DNA from: Massospora cicadina
Taxonomy: Eukaryota > Entomophthoromycota > Entomophthoromycetes > Entomophthorales > Entomophthoraceae
Direction: 5' to 3'
NCBI GenBank assembly: GCA_022478985.1
Contig: JAKSZP010010604.1
Location: 1-64,000, forward strand
DNA: 64,000 nt
Made by a program: the position numbers and the translations under genes. Below the pieces are notes generated by a model. The model searched no databases. It was not told where the DNA came from and worked only from the letters and a program-made list of their open reading frames with translations. Of this stretch, positions 1-10,521 are shown piece after piece; the first letter of the stretch is position 1; the number at the start of each line of letters is the position of its first letter.

Positions 1-658
1 GGGTGATTCAACAGCAACGGCTGCCTTTTAATCAAAAGAGGTGTCAACTGAGGGTTAGACAGCCAAATCCCCTATAATTTCCCTAGAATTCACTATAATA
101 AAAACAGTAAAGAACAGTAAAACACTCAAGTATTACACTGGAAAATACTAACTGTTTGACACAAGTTTACGGTCAGGAAAGAACTAATAAAGAACCTTAT
201 TAGTTTGACTGTAGATTTGGTAATAGTTAGACTATCAGCATCTAGCGTGAAGATTCCAAATCATGGATATTATTGCAGAAGGCAATAATTGGTAGACTCT
301 CAGAGAAGATTAGAGATCCGAGTAGGGATCTAGAGATGAAGGGAACCATGGCTAAGGGATTGCTGCCAACTGTGTGTTAGGCTGAAGGGACTGTCATCAG
401 AGGATCTAACAAAGATTGAGTGGACAGGATTTAGGGAACGAATCCCTAGGAGTGCAATATTCAGTATTATCAGAAATACCAGCTGAAGCATTGGGCCTGA
501 AGATAATCTTAACTTGACTATGGATAATAGTTGTCATACTATTATCAGATTATATATATTCTTACAACGCAAGGTGCACAAGGAAACCAAACCTGTGCAG
601 TAAAAAGATTACCAGAGTTGACCCTCAATTTTTAACCAAACTTAGTAAAATTTTTACA
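1..658 (+). repeat. Gypsy-A family LTR, 3' part (cut by window edge)
   Basis: This stretch matches the second half of the two LTRs of Gypsy-A (about 16270-16897 and 24600-25205) in order, including the block around 'gaggtgtcaactgagggttag' early on and the 'gtaaaaagattac' block before the end. It finishes in TTTTTACA, the same end as the other family members. No primer-binding site follows, so this is either a 3' LTR or a solo LTR; the window edge hides its beginning. It appears to have landed in the LTR fragment that follows. Confidence 0.75.
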
Positions 659-1170
659 CTTTTCATCTCAATAGTAGGCCTCAGGATGGATCCAGTGTTT
701 AACTTTTCTACTCACCCTATTACCCACCTTACACCACTTACTTTACTTTATCACCTAATGGATTCCTAATAACAGATAACGGAAAACACAAAACTATGTT
801 ACCATTATATGATTTAGTCCATAATTTAACAAGGTATCTTTATCTACTCCAACTCTAAAGCTAAAATGTGCCATTGATTCCTACCTTCCTGAATTATCTT
901 CCACCCTCACCTTGGTATTTTCTTATCTTCATCACTATTCTTATTTTTCTTTAGTACTTTATAAACTTAAAGTACTCTTTATAATCAATATATTTTTAAT
1001 TTAAAAGACCAATTCTCTACAGCTGAAATATATCCAGCTAGCAAAGGATTGCTAGGAACTTCTGAACCTCCAGAGAAGATTAATATCCAGCCCACGTTTT
1101 TATGCCTGGCACCTCCAAGTAGCTAGTCACTTTTATCGACTTGTTTTTAAGAGAGTGCAAAGCTGAGATC
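659..1170 (+). repeat. LTR fragment of a second retrotransposon family
   Basis: The fragment ends immediately before an 18-base primer-binding site, which fixes it as the 3' end of a 5' LTR. Part of it (about 700-830) resembles the LTR-like sequence at about 10890-11010, including the 'cctattacccacc' and 'agataacgga' blocks, so the two belong to related families. Its 5' part is missing, replaced by the Gypsy-A type LTR. No coding sequence is visible. Confidence 0.5.
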
Positions 1171-1188
1171 TGGTGCTCACTACAGGGG
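1171..1188 (+). other. Primer-binding site
   Basis: TGGTGCTCACTACAGGGG is identical to the primer-binding site of Gypsy-A at 16901 and on the minus strand to that of Gypsy-B at 44759-44776. It begins with TGG, complementary to a tRNA 3' CCA end, and lies directly after an LTR end. It implies a tRNA primer whose acceptor end reads GTGAGCACCA. Confidence 0.7.
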
Positions 1189-1486
1189 CACTCAAAGATG
1201 CCAATGTAAAAACATCAATCACCATTAGGACAACACAAGTAATAAAACAGGATAAAAGAGTATAAGAAGAAGACCTTCTACCTTACAGATATGAGCTGGA
1301 TCATCCTAGGAATTTGACTGAGCTCAAACCTAACGTGATTTTTAAGTGCTATAAGGAGGTTGAGATATGTATTATTTAAAACGTTAGGACAGCAATTAAG
1401 AAATGAGATGTTAAAACAAATGATATTCAATGTACAATATTGCGAAAACAGCTTGATCAATCAAGGATCATGCTAAAGACGAAACT
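1189..1486. other. Retroelement internal remnant, no readable ORF
   Basis: About 300 bases follow the primer-binding site and would be the start of an internal region. Only short open stretches are present and I recognise no domain. The right edge is the LINE 3' tail. The bases at 1472-1486 (GCTAAAGACGAAACT) resemble those at 6757-6771 on the far side of the LINE and are probably its decayed target duplication. Confidence 0.4.
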
Positions 1487-1732
1487 TAAATTTTAAATTT
1501 ATTGCGGGGAAGGCTGACCATGGGATGGACACTTCCGAATATGACTCAGGAAAGACAAACTTAGTACCAGGGGAGGCACCCCAGAGAAGCGATGCTATCT
1601 CTTGTTGCCAGCGGGAACGCCACTTATGGGGAGGGGGAGGGAACGTGAAGGGGCCATAGCCACTATTGAGCACGTGTGGAGGAAGGGGTCTGATTTGATG
1701 AACCAGACTGGGAACCAGGAGGAGACCAGCTG

Positions 1733-2494
1733 TCAGCAACGCGGTGGGAGGTATCCAAACGTCCACGCTTGAAAGTGGTCCACCAAATGAGACTGGAATC
1801 TGTGGACAGCTTCTGGGAGGATGGGGGTGGAGCAAGCGATGGAATCCAAGACAATCATGTGGATAGTCCACATGGCGATTGCAACCACCAGAGCACGGAG
1901 GGAGGGTGGAAGGGGGGAGGCCATTGATAAAGCAAACATATCTCTTGACAGACTAAAGGGATGCGTTTGATCCTGGCCCAGCAGACGTTGAACTTCGCGC
2001 CATATCACTTTAGAGGTGGGGCACTTCCCCAGGCGGTGGAACAGCGTTCCATACTGGCCACACACGACACAGGATGAGTGTAAAGCGTTAGTGCGCTCAG
2101 CTGTGCGGTACACCCACCTCAGGCAGCGCCACACATGGGAGCGGACTTGAGGCTGCAACAGAGGATGGTGTGCATATTTCCAGATAGTCTTTTGGGTCTC
2201 AGTGGAATAAGGGATGTCCATCATGTCCAGGTAGTCCACCCTGGATAGGACATGGGGCCGAATGGGGATAACGCCATCATGGATGGGTAGCCCCTGTACC
2301 TCTTGTGTGAACTGGGAAGAGGGGCGGCCTCTTTGGGTTGTATGTCCGCTAATATGAATCCTCCACTCTGCACTTCGCATGAAAAGTAGGATTCGTTTGT
2401 AGTGGGTTTTAGTCCCGTGAGGACCTGTGGCCGATGTGTGTGATGCGAGGTATTTCATTAGGGAGTGGGGGTTTGATGAATTGTTGAGGCCCAA
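1733..2494 (-). pseudogene. LINE-1 ORF2 C-terminal part with zinc motif
   Basis: This is the carboxy end of the LINE ORF2 protein, downstream of the reverse transcriptase. A zinc-binding arrangement is visible as CVVCGQYGTLFHRLGKC, followed by W about six residues on, the usual motif behind LINE reverse transcriptases that is thought to bind template RNA or target DNA. It is separated from the RT part by a frameshift near 2495. The region after 1733 is 3' UTR rather than protein. Recognition of the motif is firm; the protein is not intact. Confidence 0.7.
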
Positions 2495-3890
2495 GGCTCA
2501 GGAGAAGTTGGAGTGGGCTGCGCGGGACCAGTGTTGGGATGGTAGTGTAGGAGCGGTGACGGCCACGATCCAGGTGCCCAGGATCTTGGCAGCATGGGCT
2601 TTGAAGTCAAGCAGGCCCATGCCACCTTGATGATGAGGGCCAAACATGACCTCTAGCCGTACTGGTGGAGGGCGGCCTGAACAAAGCCATCCTTGCAGCA
2701 AAGAATACAGGGATTTGAAGAAACTTGGGGAGAAGGGGATGGCATGGGCTCCAAACCAGACTTTGGAGAGGAGCATAGAGTTGGCTAAGACAACCCTGCC
2801 AGTAAGGGAAGTATGGTGGGCTCTGAGAGAGGCGATTCGTTTCGTCACATTATCCAGAATACGGCACTCCATCACTGCTGACGCATATCCGCCTGCCTCC
2901 ATCCACACGCCCAGATGGCGCACTGGTCCTATGGTAGGACGTGGCACGAAGGGGAGCACCAGTGGAACGGTGTGTGTTGAGTTAGTAAGTCGTGGACGTG
3001 GGCAAGCAGATGGGCTGGGTTGGGAACTAATTGCTGGGGCCCAGCAGTTCTGAAACCGACCAAGGAGGATGATTTTGGTTTTGGAGGCATTCAGTGCCGC
3101 GTTGCTTACCCGGGAATATTCCTGGATGAGGGCTTCAAGCACGCGTGCATCTTTGTTATTAGACACCCCCACCACGCAATCAACTGCAAATGCCATCATC
3201 TTGACTGGGGTTTGGCCTGGCACATGGACCCCAGTGAGTTGGGCATTCACATTTCGCAGTAGTGGGTCAAGTCTGAAGTTGTATAAGAGTGGGCTGTGGG
3301 GGTCCCCTTGTCGCAAGCCCCTTTGAGGGCGGACTACTTCCGTTAGGAAGCCTGGGCCACGCACTGCCATTGTTGCAGATTCCGTGAGCAGCATTACCCA
3401 GTTTATGAAGTGGGGAGGTAGGCGGAATTGATGGAGGCAGGTCCTTAGGTATTCCCAGTTTACTCTATCGTAGGCCTTTTGTTGGTCCAAGAATACCAGT
3501 GCCCCAGAGGCTGTGGACTGACATGCATTAGCCATGGAGTGCACGTTATCCCAAATCGACCTTCTGGGGATGAAACTGAATTGTTCTGGGGAGATGGTGG
3601 CAGATGCTACACTCCCTAAAAGGTTAGCCATGATTTTTGTTAAAATTTTGGTGTCTGTGTTTGTTAGAGAAATGGGGCGCCAGTTGGCTAAGTTAAGCTT
3701 ATCCCCTTTCTTGAAGAGTGTGACAGTAAAGGCCTCATGTCCTCCTGGTAGGAGGCGCGTTTCCAACAGGCTTTGGTTAAGTGAGGCTAGCAGCAATGGG
3801 GATATATATTTAAAATATTTTATGTAGAACTCATATGGAATGCCATCTGGGCCTGGGCATTTTCGGTTTGGTGCACCACAAATGGCTGTC
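2495..3890 (-). pseudogene. LINE-1 reverse transcriptase domain, active site mutated
   Basis: The reading contains the expected order of RT blocks: CPGPDGIP at the start (about 3840-3865), NWRPISLTNTD (about 3665-3700), ALVFLDQQKAYDRVNWEYL, the RQGDP block, and the catalytic strand near 3180-3200. That strand reads MMAFAVDCVVGV, whereas active LINE enzymes have F/YxDD; the first aspartate has become valine, so no polymerisation would be expected. The piece continues into the thumb and connects by a frameshift to the zinc-motif segment. Length of this domain is normal for the family. Confidence 0.85.
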
Positions 3891-5251
3891 CATAATTCGT
3901 TTGGAATAATTAAATTTATTATTTCTGGGTATCAGAAAACAGTGTGGATATGAGCTCGGTCAAGAAATTCTGCCACTTTGGCTGGCTGAATTGGTTCAGC
4001 TCGGTATAACTTGGAGTAATATTTTTGCATTTCAATTGCCACTTTGGCCAGTGTGTCCACAATGAAATTATCCGATCTTCACACCTGTGTGCAGGCCACA
4101 CTCTGGCGTGGTGCAAAAAATTTTTTAAAGAAGTATGCGGTGCACTTGTCGCCTTTAGTGATGTGTCTGGCCCTGTATTGGACACAAACCCAATGTTTGT
4201 GTTGCCTTTTAAGTGCGTTGAGGTGGGTGGCTGCCTCCGCCCACTTCCAGCCCCATGCAGGGCTGTATCCTGTGGCTGGGATATTGGACTCCAAGTGGGC
4301 CAATTCCACCAGAGCGCGCGAGATAACTGCCAATGTGGCTCGTGAGCATCTGGAGGAGAGATGGCGAGAGTGGTGGATGGTGTCCTCTTTGAAAGTTGCC
4401 CATGTGGAAATGGGGTCCACGCAAAATGGTGCAACAAACAATTTTGCCAAAGTTGCCTCTTCCACCCATGTGGAAAATCCTGGCGACGCAAGCTCGGGGG
4501 GGCGGATTTTGCACTAATGTGGGGCCTTTGCAACTGTGATGGGTAAGTGGTAGGTTATCAAGACCAGTTGGTGGTCAGAGAATTCCATTTTTGTTGTTTT
4601 GAAGTGGGAGATGTGGGGTTGGAATTTCGCCAGCGTTAGAATAAGGTCGATGCAGGTCATGGACCTTAGTTGGCCGTTGTGGGCATGGGGATGCATCATG
4701 TTTTTGAGCAGTGGGGCATGTCACAGCAGTGCATCCATTAACCCAAGGGTGGCCTTTAGAATACATAGTTATACGTGACCCTGTGGAGCGTGGGGTGAGG
4801 GAGGCCATCAGTCCATTGGTGAGGTTAGCCAACAGTTCATGTCGCCAACTAGGAAAGAATCAGGGGGTAGCAGGAGGGATTTGACCGATAAGAAAAATTC
4901 CCAACGCTCGTGTGCACCATTTGGGGCATAGATGTTGACAATTGCATGTGCAACGTCAGCCCACTAGAAGGTGATGATGAGCACTCAGCCATTTAGGAAT
5001 GTTTCTGAGAGTGTGAATTTGAAAAATTTATTTTTCCAAATTAGCACCCCACAGTGCTTTGACCAAAAGAATAGGGATGGGAGATGCATTGTTTTCCAAG
5101 CTTCCTCAGAACCTTGTGGGCAGTGGGACTCCTGGATGGCCAGGATATCCACGGGTAAATTGTGTCGTAAAAAACTCAGTTTCCTAGCCTGGGATGGGGA
5201 GGCCTTGAGTCCGGCGATATTCAACATCCCTAGAGTGAAGGTTTCCCCCAT
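3891..5251 (-). pseudogene. LINE-1 ORF2 endonuclease and linker, broken
   Basis: The N-terminal end (5251 downward) begins MGETFTLGMLNIAGL and continues VDILAIQESHCP, the glutamate block of APE-type endonucleases. Further on, in shifted frames, are FLVGDMNCW (GDxN catalytic block, near 4840), an ID-L-I block near 4650, and FSDHQLVL (SDH block, near 4580). The linker that follows includes KGDKCTAYFF (near 4125), typical of the region before the RT. At least three frame changes and a stop interrupt it. These residues identify an endonuclease that would nick the target in target-primed reverse transcription. Confidence 0.75.
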
Positions 5252-5299
5252 CGCACCTTAGGTGTGAGGGGGTGGGCCCCGGGCCCACCAGCCTCTTCA

Positions 5300-6756
5300 A
5301 GGTCCCCACAGGCTTTCACAGCAGCGCGGGTGTTAGCAGCAACGCTATCAGAGTTTTTGTTGATTTTTGCAGAAAGAGTCGCGTTGGCTTTGGCCTTTGC
5401 TTTTTGTTTTCCTGACGTCGGAAAAATTTTTTGCGGTGCGGAAGAGTTTGGTGCACCGTCAAGTGGGTCAAAAAAAATATTTCAGATGGGATAGGTCCCA
5501 AGTTGGTTTTGACCGGAGCTTGGGTGCAGTGATTGGGTGAGATCAAATCTCCCATCAGATCCTCAGATTGAGTGGCCCGCTTGGCATGGGCTTCCCAATC
5601 TGATTGGATGATGGATTCCCGAGTTGCTTCTGCCACAAAGGTCTCCATGTCCTCCTGGCGTTGTGAGTGTGGGATGGCGGTGGTGGCCTTGGCCGCTTCC
5701 TTGGCTGTGGCCCTATGGGCCTGCTTGGCCTTCTTCCACTCCTGCGGGGAGATGGGCTTTACCAATAGGTAGCAGCCTTGTGCTCCCCACAGGAAAGCCT
5801 CCTTGGTGCTTGCAGTTGGTTCGTAGTGCGCCTCTCCACTGGCCATGGCCACTGAGGGGTGCTCTTGGAATGTGACACCCTCCTTGATGGGGCATGCGTG
5901 CGCCTTATGGCTGAACGCATCACAGTGGGTGCAAATGGGGGCGCGCTGTCCACAGTTACCCGGAATGGGTGGGTGGTATGCCCTGCGATATCAATAAAAG
6001 TGGAGTGCAGGATCTGGGTTAGGTCCTTCGTGATCTCCTCAGTTGGGGTCAGAACTGCGATGGCTTTGCTGGTGCACAGGTGTGGCATCAGCGTGAAGCG
6101 TTGCATTTCAAAAGATTGTATTTCGCCATATACAGCAAGACCATCTTTCAGGTGTTGTTCCAAAATGTCACATTTTACCATAGTAGGCAAAAAGTCAAAT
6201 GTGAGGAAAATTTGGTTTGATTTTGTCCATCTGGTGTGTTTGGTTTCGACAACCCATTGCCCTTTGGGGAGGTCAACCACTATGCGCACCACTGCAGCCT
6301 CATCTGCTATTTTGCTTTCAAAACCTAGGTCCAGCCAACCATGCGACATGGAGTGAGGTGCAATGTACACCACGGTCAGGAATTTTTGTGTACATCTTCA
6401 TAAAATTTTTCCCATAAGGCCATTTTTTGGATGTCCAGATACACACGGACTCCAAATTCCACCATCGAAAGTGGCTGGGAGTGTGGCGTGTTGATGTACT
6501 GGTTGCATCATGCTTGCCACGCGAGTATCTCCAGGGAAATGTGACCGCCAGTTTTTTGAGATTTTTGTCTATTCCGCCAGATTCTCCAGGGCGTTTTCAA
6601 ACGTTGGAGGCCACGGGCCTTCTGCCTGCTCCTCTTACCTTTCTTGCTCAACTGCTCCCTGACATGGGCGCAGACTAATCTCCTCTGTGAGATTATCAAG
6701 CTAGATTCAGTCTTGAATTGAATAGGTTGCAAAAGTGATTGCAACGAGAAAGAAAA
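5300..6756 (-). pseudogene. LINE-1 ORF1: nucleic-acid binding protein with CCHC knuckle
   Basis: A basic N-terminal end (near 6700-6600, rich in K and R) leads to a segment at 6373-5960 with a possible RRM-like fold (PKGQWVVETKHTRWTK, then LTFDFLPTMVKCDILEQHLK). A knuckle, CTHCDAFSHKAHAC (CX2CX4HX4C, near 5936-5890), is reached by a frameshift. An Ala/Lys/Glu-rich, probably helical tail follows (QEWKKAKQAHRATAKEAAK). ORF1 products of LINEs coat the element RNA. The RRM assignment is my inference; the knuckle is directly visible. Confidence 0.65.
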
Positions 6757-6771
6757 GTTAAAGATAAAATT

Positions 6772-7179
6772 CAATGAATTGCAGTTATTGACTATGAACT
6801 CAAAAATAACAAAGCAGCAGAGGAAGGATTATGTATGGTTTACAGTGCTATGAATTATAATACTTTTATTTTAATGCTGGATTAACTCCTGAGAGAGCGC
6901 CACCAAATCTACCCACCTATCTCGGAAAAAAATCTGGAATAGGCTACTAAAAATTTGAGCTTATCATAGCTTGCTGAAAAGTTTCAAGCCGCCATCTCCC
7001 ATTTTCTTTTATGAAGATCTTTGAGAAGAACCTGGATTTGGTAAACTAAATTTATGAAATGTTTCATATGTCAAAGTCCAAAAAACTTACGACTTTTTTG
7101 TGTCTGAGACATAGCCTCTTGTCAATCTAAGTAAACTAGACAATCCGATAGATTGCCTCTCCAATCTATTTCCCAAATT
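6772..7179. other. About 400 bases without recognisable content
   Basis: AT-rich sequence between the LINE 5' end and the gag-like fragment. I see no ORF of note, no repeat shared with the rest of the window, and no terminal motif. Confidence 0.4.
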
Positions 7180-7790
7180 TCTTAGGCTCACAGCTACTAA
7201 AACAGCCCAACTGAGCCAAATGTTTCTGGCGCTGAAGTCAATCTACTCTGCTGAGCTTATTAGAAACACACTAGATTTGCTTGGGCCAGATGATCCAGGT
7301 TCCATTTTAATTGATGTAAACACACAAAGATTCGAGAAGGCATAATTAGATTCTGTAAAATAACCTGATGATAAGCGCAAGTCCCACAAATATAAGCTAT
7401 GCAAGAAAATTTTAAAGCCTAAATAAGAGAAGTAGACTTTAGTACCATGCCCAAGCCAAAGTCTTCTCACAATAAAATTTGGCTCGCTGAACAAGATGCC
7501 TATGCACTTACATTGCTTACCTGTGCTGAAGCTCCTCTCTGTTCCATTTATCAGAATATGAACAGCCAAAAAAAACTGTTTTGGCGTCCTTTTTATCCCT
7601 CTGCGTTGAACTCCTTGCTGTAATGGCAACAGATTCTTAACAGCCAAACTGAATACTTTGACGCTCTCTCCTTATCCTGAGCTGATGCTTCTCGTTGGTT
7701 TGACAACAAACTAGTTAACTCAAATGCCACAGCAAAGTTGTCATTTCTCTTCATCAATGCTCTTTGCTGCTCTAACGAGATATGGAGCCT
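7180..7790 (+). pseudogene. Decayed gag-like coding fragment, possibly Copia type
   Basis: Several short open pieces in alternating plus-strand frames read like protein: ALKSIYSAELIRNTLDLLG followed by DDPGSILIDVNTQRFEK (7225-7345), and IWLAEQDAYALTLLTCAEAP (from 7477) followed by a W-rich segment to about 7785. The second resembles the 'W...D..A...L' opening of Copia-type Gag proteins, but the similarity is only by eye. Frameshifts and TAA/TGA codons separate the pieces. It could equally belong to another retroelement. Confidence 0.3.
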
Positions 7791-8346
7791 CAAAACCTAT
7801 TTTCTTTCTTTTTCATTTTTTATTGATCAAAATTTAATTATAAGCTTATTTTGATTAATATTTTAAGGTCTTACTGCCAGTATAAAATCAAGCATGCATT
7901 AATCAGATTAGCGTAGGTGTTGGAAAATCAACTATGAGCTCTGCTAGTTGGCAGGCTAACCAGTATGTAGAATGGTCAGCCCTTGCCGTTTTACCTTAAG
8001 CGTTGGGGCCAGCAGCGCTGGATAACCCCTTGGCGTTTCACCCGCGACATTTGGGGATCCTCTAGCCTAAACTCCAACCAACAAAATAAATATTAACTTA
8101 TAAACAAAGGTAGAATAGGTAAAAGGAGATGTTTATTGAAAAAGGAAGCGCCAGGTATTTATACTATTTACAAAAGGGCTACTGCGCCCACTACTGACCT
8201 ATTGGCTCTTCCGTTGGTTCTTCCAGCCAACCACTCTTCTTCTTCTACTACTTCTTCTTCTACAGTATCCTTCTTCCCTGGCGTCAACCCAAACGCTCCA
8301 TCCTTCCCGATCTCCAAATTAGTTTTGGCTCATCCTTGGCCTTAAG
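7791..8346. other. Unassigned, with CTT-rich microsatellite
   Basis: No gene recognised. At 8226-8266 there is an impure (TTC)n/(CTT)n tract. A short tRNA-like segment around 7935-7965 on the minus strand (a TGGTTAGCCTGCC box) resembles the head of the SINE at 11795-11927, but no B-box at the right distance is convincing. Confidence 0.35.
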
Positions 8347-8716
8347 TCACCGGTGAGCCATATAAATAATTACTCTAATTAAACATCAAATTTGTATTTG
8401 ACCTTTGAGTTGATAATAATGCACTGGAAACAATTTTGGTCACTCACTTTGACTTGGAATATCTTGGCATCTTGCTGACATCACTTCTCATCTTATCTAA
8501 TAATAAATGAGGCACCAGAAACATCTTCAGACACCTTGAACTCATAATTGTAGAACCTGCTAATATCATATTATCAAAACAGGCAACAGTTGTTTGAAGC
8601 AAATACATTGGCTTTCCACCAGAAATCCCACAACTGCCCACAAATGGCAGTTGGCGTTGAACACTGATTCTGCTGACTGATACTACTTGGATCATCCTCA
8701 GCTATTTGTCACCGGT
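8347..8716. repeat. Segment bounded by two TCACCGGTGA palindromes
   Basis: The 10-base palindrome TCACCGGTGA occurs at 8347-8356 and again at 8707-8716. Between them the minus strand has an 84-codon open frame (8444-8695) containing GISGGKPMYLLQTTVACFDN, which I do not recognise. It is followed by CAAAGTGAGT, which looks like a splice donor. It might be a small transposon with palindromic ends or a captured exon; the evidence is thin. Confidence 0.3.
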
Positions 8717-9128
8717 GATCCTTGTACTAATTTGGGGCCACCAATTGGCCCCACTCAAACCTGATACCAAAATTGGCAGAATACTAATTTTGGCTCAGCC
8801 CAAATTGGGGAGCAACTAACCAGCAATAATATCAAATCATACAAAATTCAGTCAATAAGCTATTCCGCAAGGATTGGCATTTTATCCCAAATAACGATGA
8901 ATAATTGGAGGATTCCATCTGGTTAAAATTCTGACATTTCCCCCCACTTAACCAGATGACAATCTTCCTAATTCCAACCTCAGCATGTGAGGCGGGCGTC
9001 CAGGGCTTGCTCCTCCCCACCACCAACTACTGCTGGAACCAAACCACAGTGGCGCATCACTGACACCTCTTTACCACCTTTAGCTACTTAAGCACCAACC
9101 AGCAGAGTCCCTGTAGTGAGCATTACTG
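8717..9128 (-). mobile_element. Retroelement remnant with polypurine tract and primer site 163 bp apart
   Basis: On the minus strand a polypurine run (GGGGGGGAAA, about 8937-8946) precedes TGTCAG, the usual LTR start here, and a primer-binding site variant (TGCTCACTACAGGG, 9109-9122) lies 163 bp upstream. LTR-like sequence lies on either side. The two flanks do not match each other after the first 15 bases, so this is a deletion product or a join of two families rather than one complete miniature element. Confidence 0.35.
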
Positions 9129-9624
9129 TTATAAAATTGGCAGATTTTCATAGTTACGCTGACAGATTTTGCACAGGGTTTGACCCACTGAGCAATCAGG
9201 GCCAACAATATGATGATCGTTGCCCTCAAAACAACAGAACAAAATTTTATCAAATAAACATGGAGCACTTGCTCCCACAACTTCTTTTATTAAATATACT
9301 TAATACCGCGGATTCTTTTTATTCCGCTTTCTCTCAACTTAATTAACAACCCCTTCCTGATCATCTCAGCTCACTTATACTGTAGTGACTTTGGATGCTA
9401 CAGCTTCTATGGCTTAGTAATTTAATTCGCCATATTTCATTATCTCCATCAATTCTTCATTTGATAAAATCACGATTACCTAATTTGAGGCGATTTCCCC
9501 ATACATAATATTGCCTCATCTCAAGGCGCTCAAATAATGATTACTCATATTTAACTCTGTAGATTTAGCCCATTCTGCTATAATGACTTAGGGCTTAGTG
9601 TCCAGTCATATCAGAATTGTGACA
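9129..9624 (-). repeat. Probable LTR (TGTCACAATTC ... ATAACA)
   Basis: On the minus strand this segment starts TGTCA at 9624 and ends ATAACA directly before the primer-site variant at 9109-9122. That is where a 5' LTR should be. The sequence is not similar to the Gypsy-A LTR. No matching second copy was found in the window. Confidence 0.4.
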
Positions 9625-9749
9625 GTAGGCTTAACAAGTCTTTACCTGATCAACTTTTTTTAATTTTTAAACAAAAATGTGCCCAAAATTTCTTGTCCTC
9701 ACCATTTGTCAAATTTCTAACCTGACGCCTTCTAATCTATTTCTATATA
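9625..9749. other. Short AT-rich spacer
   Basis: No recognisable content between an LTR-like segment and the decayed pol end. Confidence 0.3.
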
Positions 9750-10521
9750 ACCATTGAAATCATAAACCTATATCTGGTGAGTAATCTCTGCCATCAAGAT
9801 GAATTACTTGATCAAAAGTTGCCTTTACCGCTGCCTGAAAACTCAACCTTGAGGTTCTTAAGGAGGATGTCAGCCATCTAGTACTAAAAGGAGGATGTCA
9901 GGGTTACTCCCTGCATCAGATTACTTTCTCCATACCTTGAGCCGCTTTTGATTTCAACTATAGGCTTAGTTGAATATATACACATTAATGCTTTATAAAG
10001 CTTTGTTGGTTCCATATTTGCCCATCTCTAATTCATCGTTGCCCCTGTCTGCCAAAAATCTGGGTACTGCCTACGCTTCTCTGTCCTTTGTTTGCATCAA
10101 AACCCAAGCTGATGCTACTGACTCTCTTGACAAGAATGTTTACCACTTTGAGATTTGCAATTTTGAACTCTATTTTGTAGTTATACCTACATTGATTAAC
10201 TTTTATCATCATATTTAGCTATCCTATCCTGATTCAAAAACTAAGGTTTTTATTTCTATGCCAAGTGTACTAACCAAACTCTTTGGACCCATGCCTCATC
10301 AAGAAAAAGTTTTTCCAGGTGAATCAAATTTATGGGAACTCTATCCTACTAATGACCACCTAAAGATTATGAAGCTAACCCAAACTCTTTCTTGCCAGGA
10401 GAAAACTAATCTAATTACTTTTGGCTATAACATAGCGCACTCTGATAGTTTGAGACCCTAATGAGGTTGGCCAACCCTAGCGAAATCATTGTCACCCTTA
10501 CTTGAGGCTTGGAGAGGGAAA
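9750..10521 (+). pseudogene. Decayed 3' end of an LTR-retrotransposon pol
   Basis: Plus-strand pieces at 9970-10218 and 10258-10461 are open but not recognisable. The stretch just before 10521 reads GLERGNV, the type of ending often seen at the junction of fungal Gypsy pol and a 3' LTR, and the next bases are a purine run and TGTCAGACC. Near 9860 the coding-like sequence is interrupted by micro-insertion copy 1. Assignment to Gypsy is inferred from the ending only. Confidence 0.35.
9860..9901 (+). mobile_element. Micro-insertion copy 1 with 14-bp target duplication
   Basis: AAGGAGGATGTCAG occurs at 9860-9873 and again at 9888-9901. The 14 bases between them, CCATCTAGTACTAA, are the core shared with the micro-insertions near 27751, 29383 and 56347. 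The flanking duplication is unique to this site. Structure matches target-primed insertion: target duplication, short sequence, A-run. Confidence 0.8.

Larger units (their letters stand above)
1487..6756 (-). mobile_element. LINE-1: non-LTR retrotransposon, two ORFs, inactive
   Basis: Read on the minus strand the element has an ORF1 with a CCHC knuckle, then an ORF2 with an APE-type endonuclease, reverse transcriptase and C-terminal zinc motif. It ends in an A/T-rich tail (AATAAATTTAAAATTTAA) at about 1487-1510. Flanks 1472-1486 and 6757-6771 agree at most positions and differ only by transitions, consistent with a mutated target duplication. Several frameshifts split both ORFs and the reverse transcriptase active site is changed, so this copy is dead. 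The 3' UTR motif CCCGCTGGCAACAAGAG is shared with the LINE fragment ending near 26330. Confidence 0.8.

Noticed and set aside
4025..4517. Plus-strand open frames inside LINE-1 (for example 4044-4517 and 2646-3053)
   Set aside because: They lie opposite the minus-strand ORF2, whose endonuclease, RT and zinc motifs are recognisable; the plus-strand translations show no domain.
8936..9624. A miniature LTR element (TRIM) with a 163-bp internal region
   Set aside because: A purine tract and a primer site are correctly placed, but the sequences on the two sides diverge after about 15 bases and so are not a pair of LTRs.
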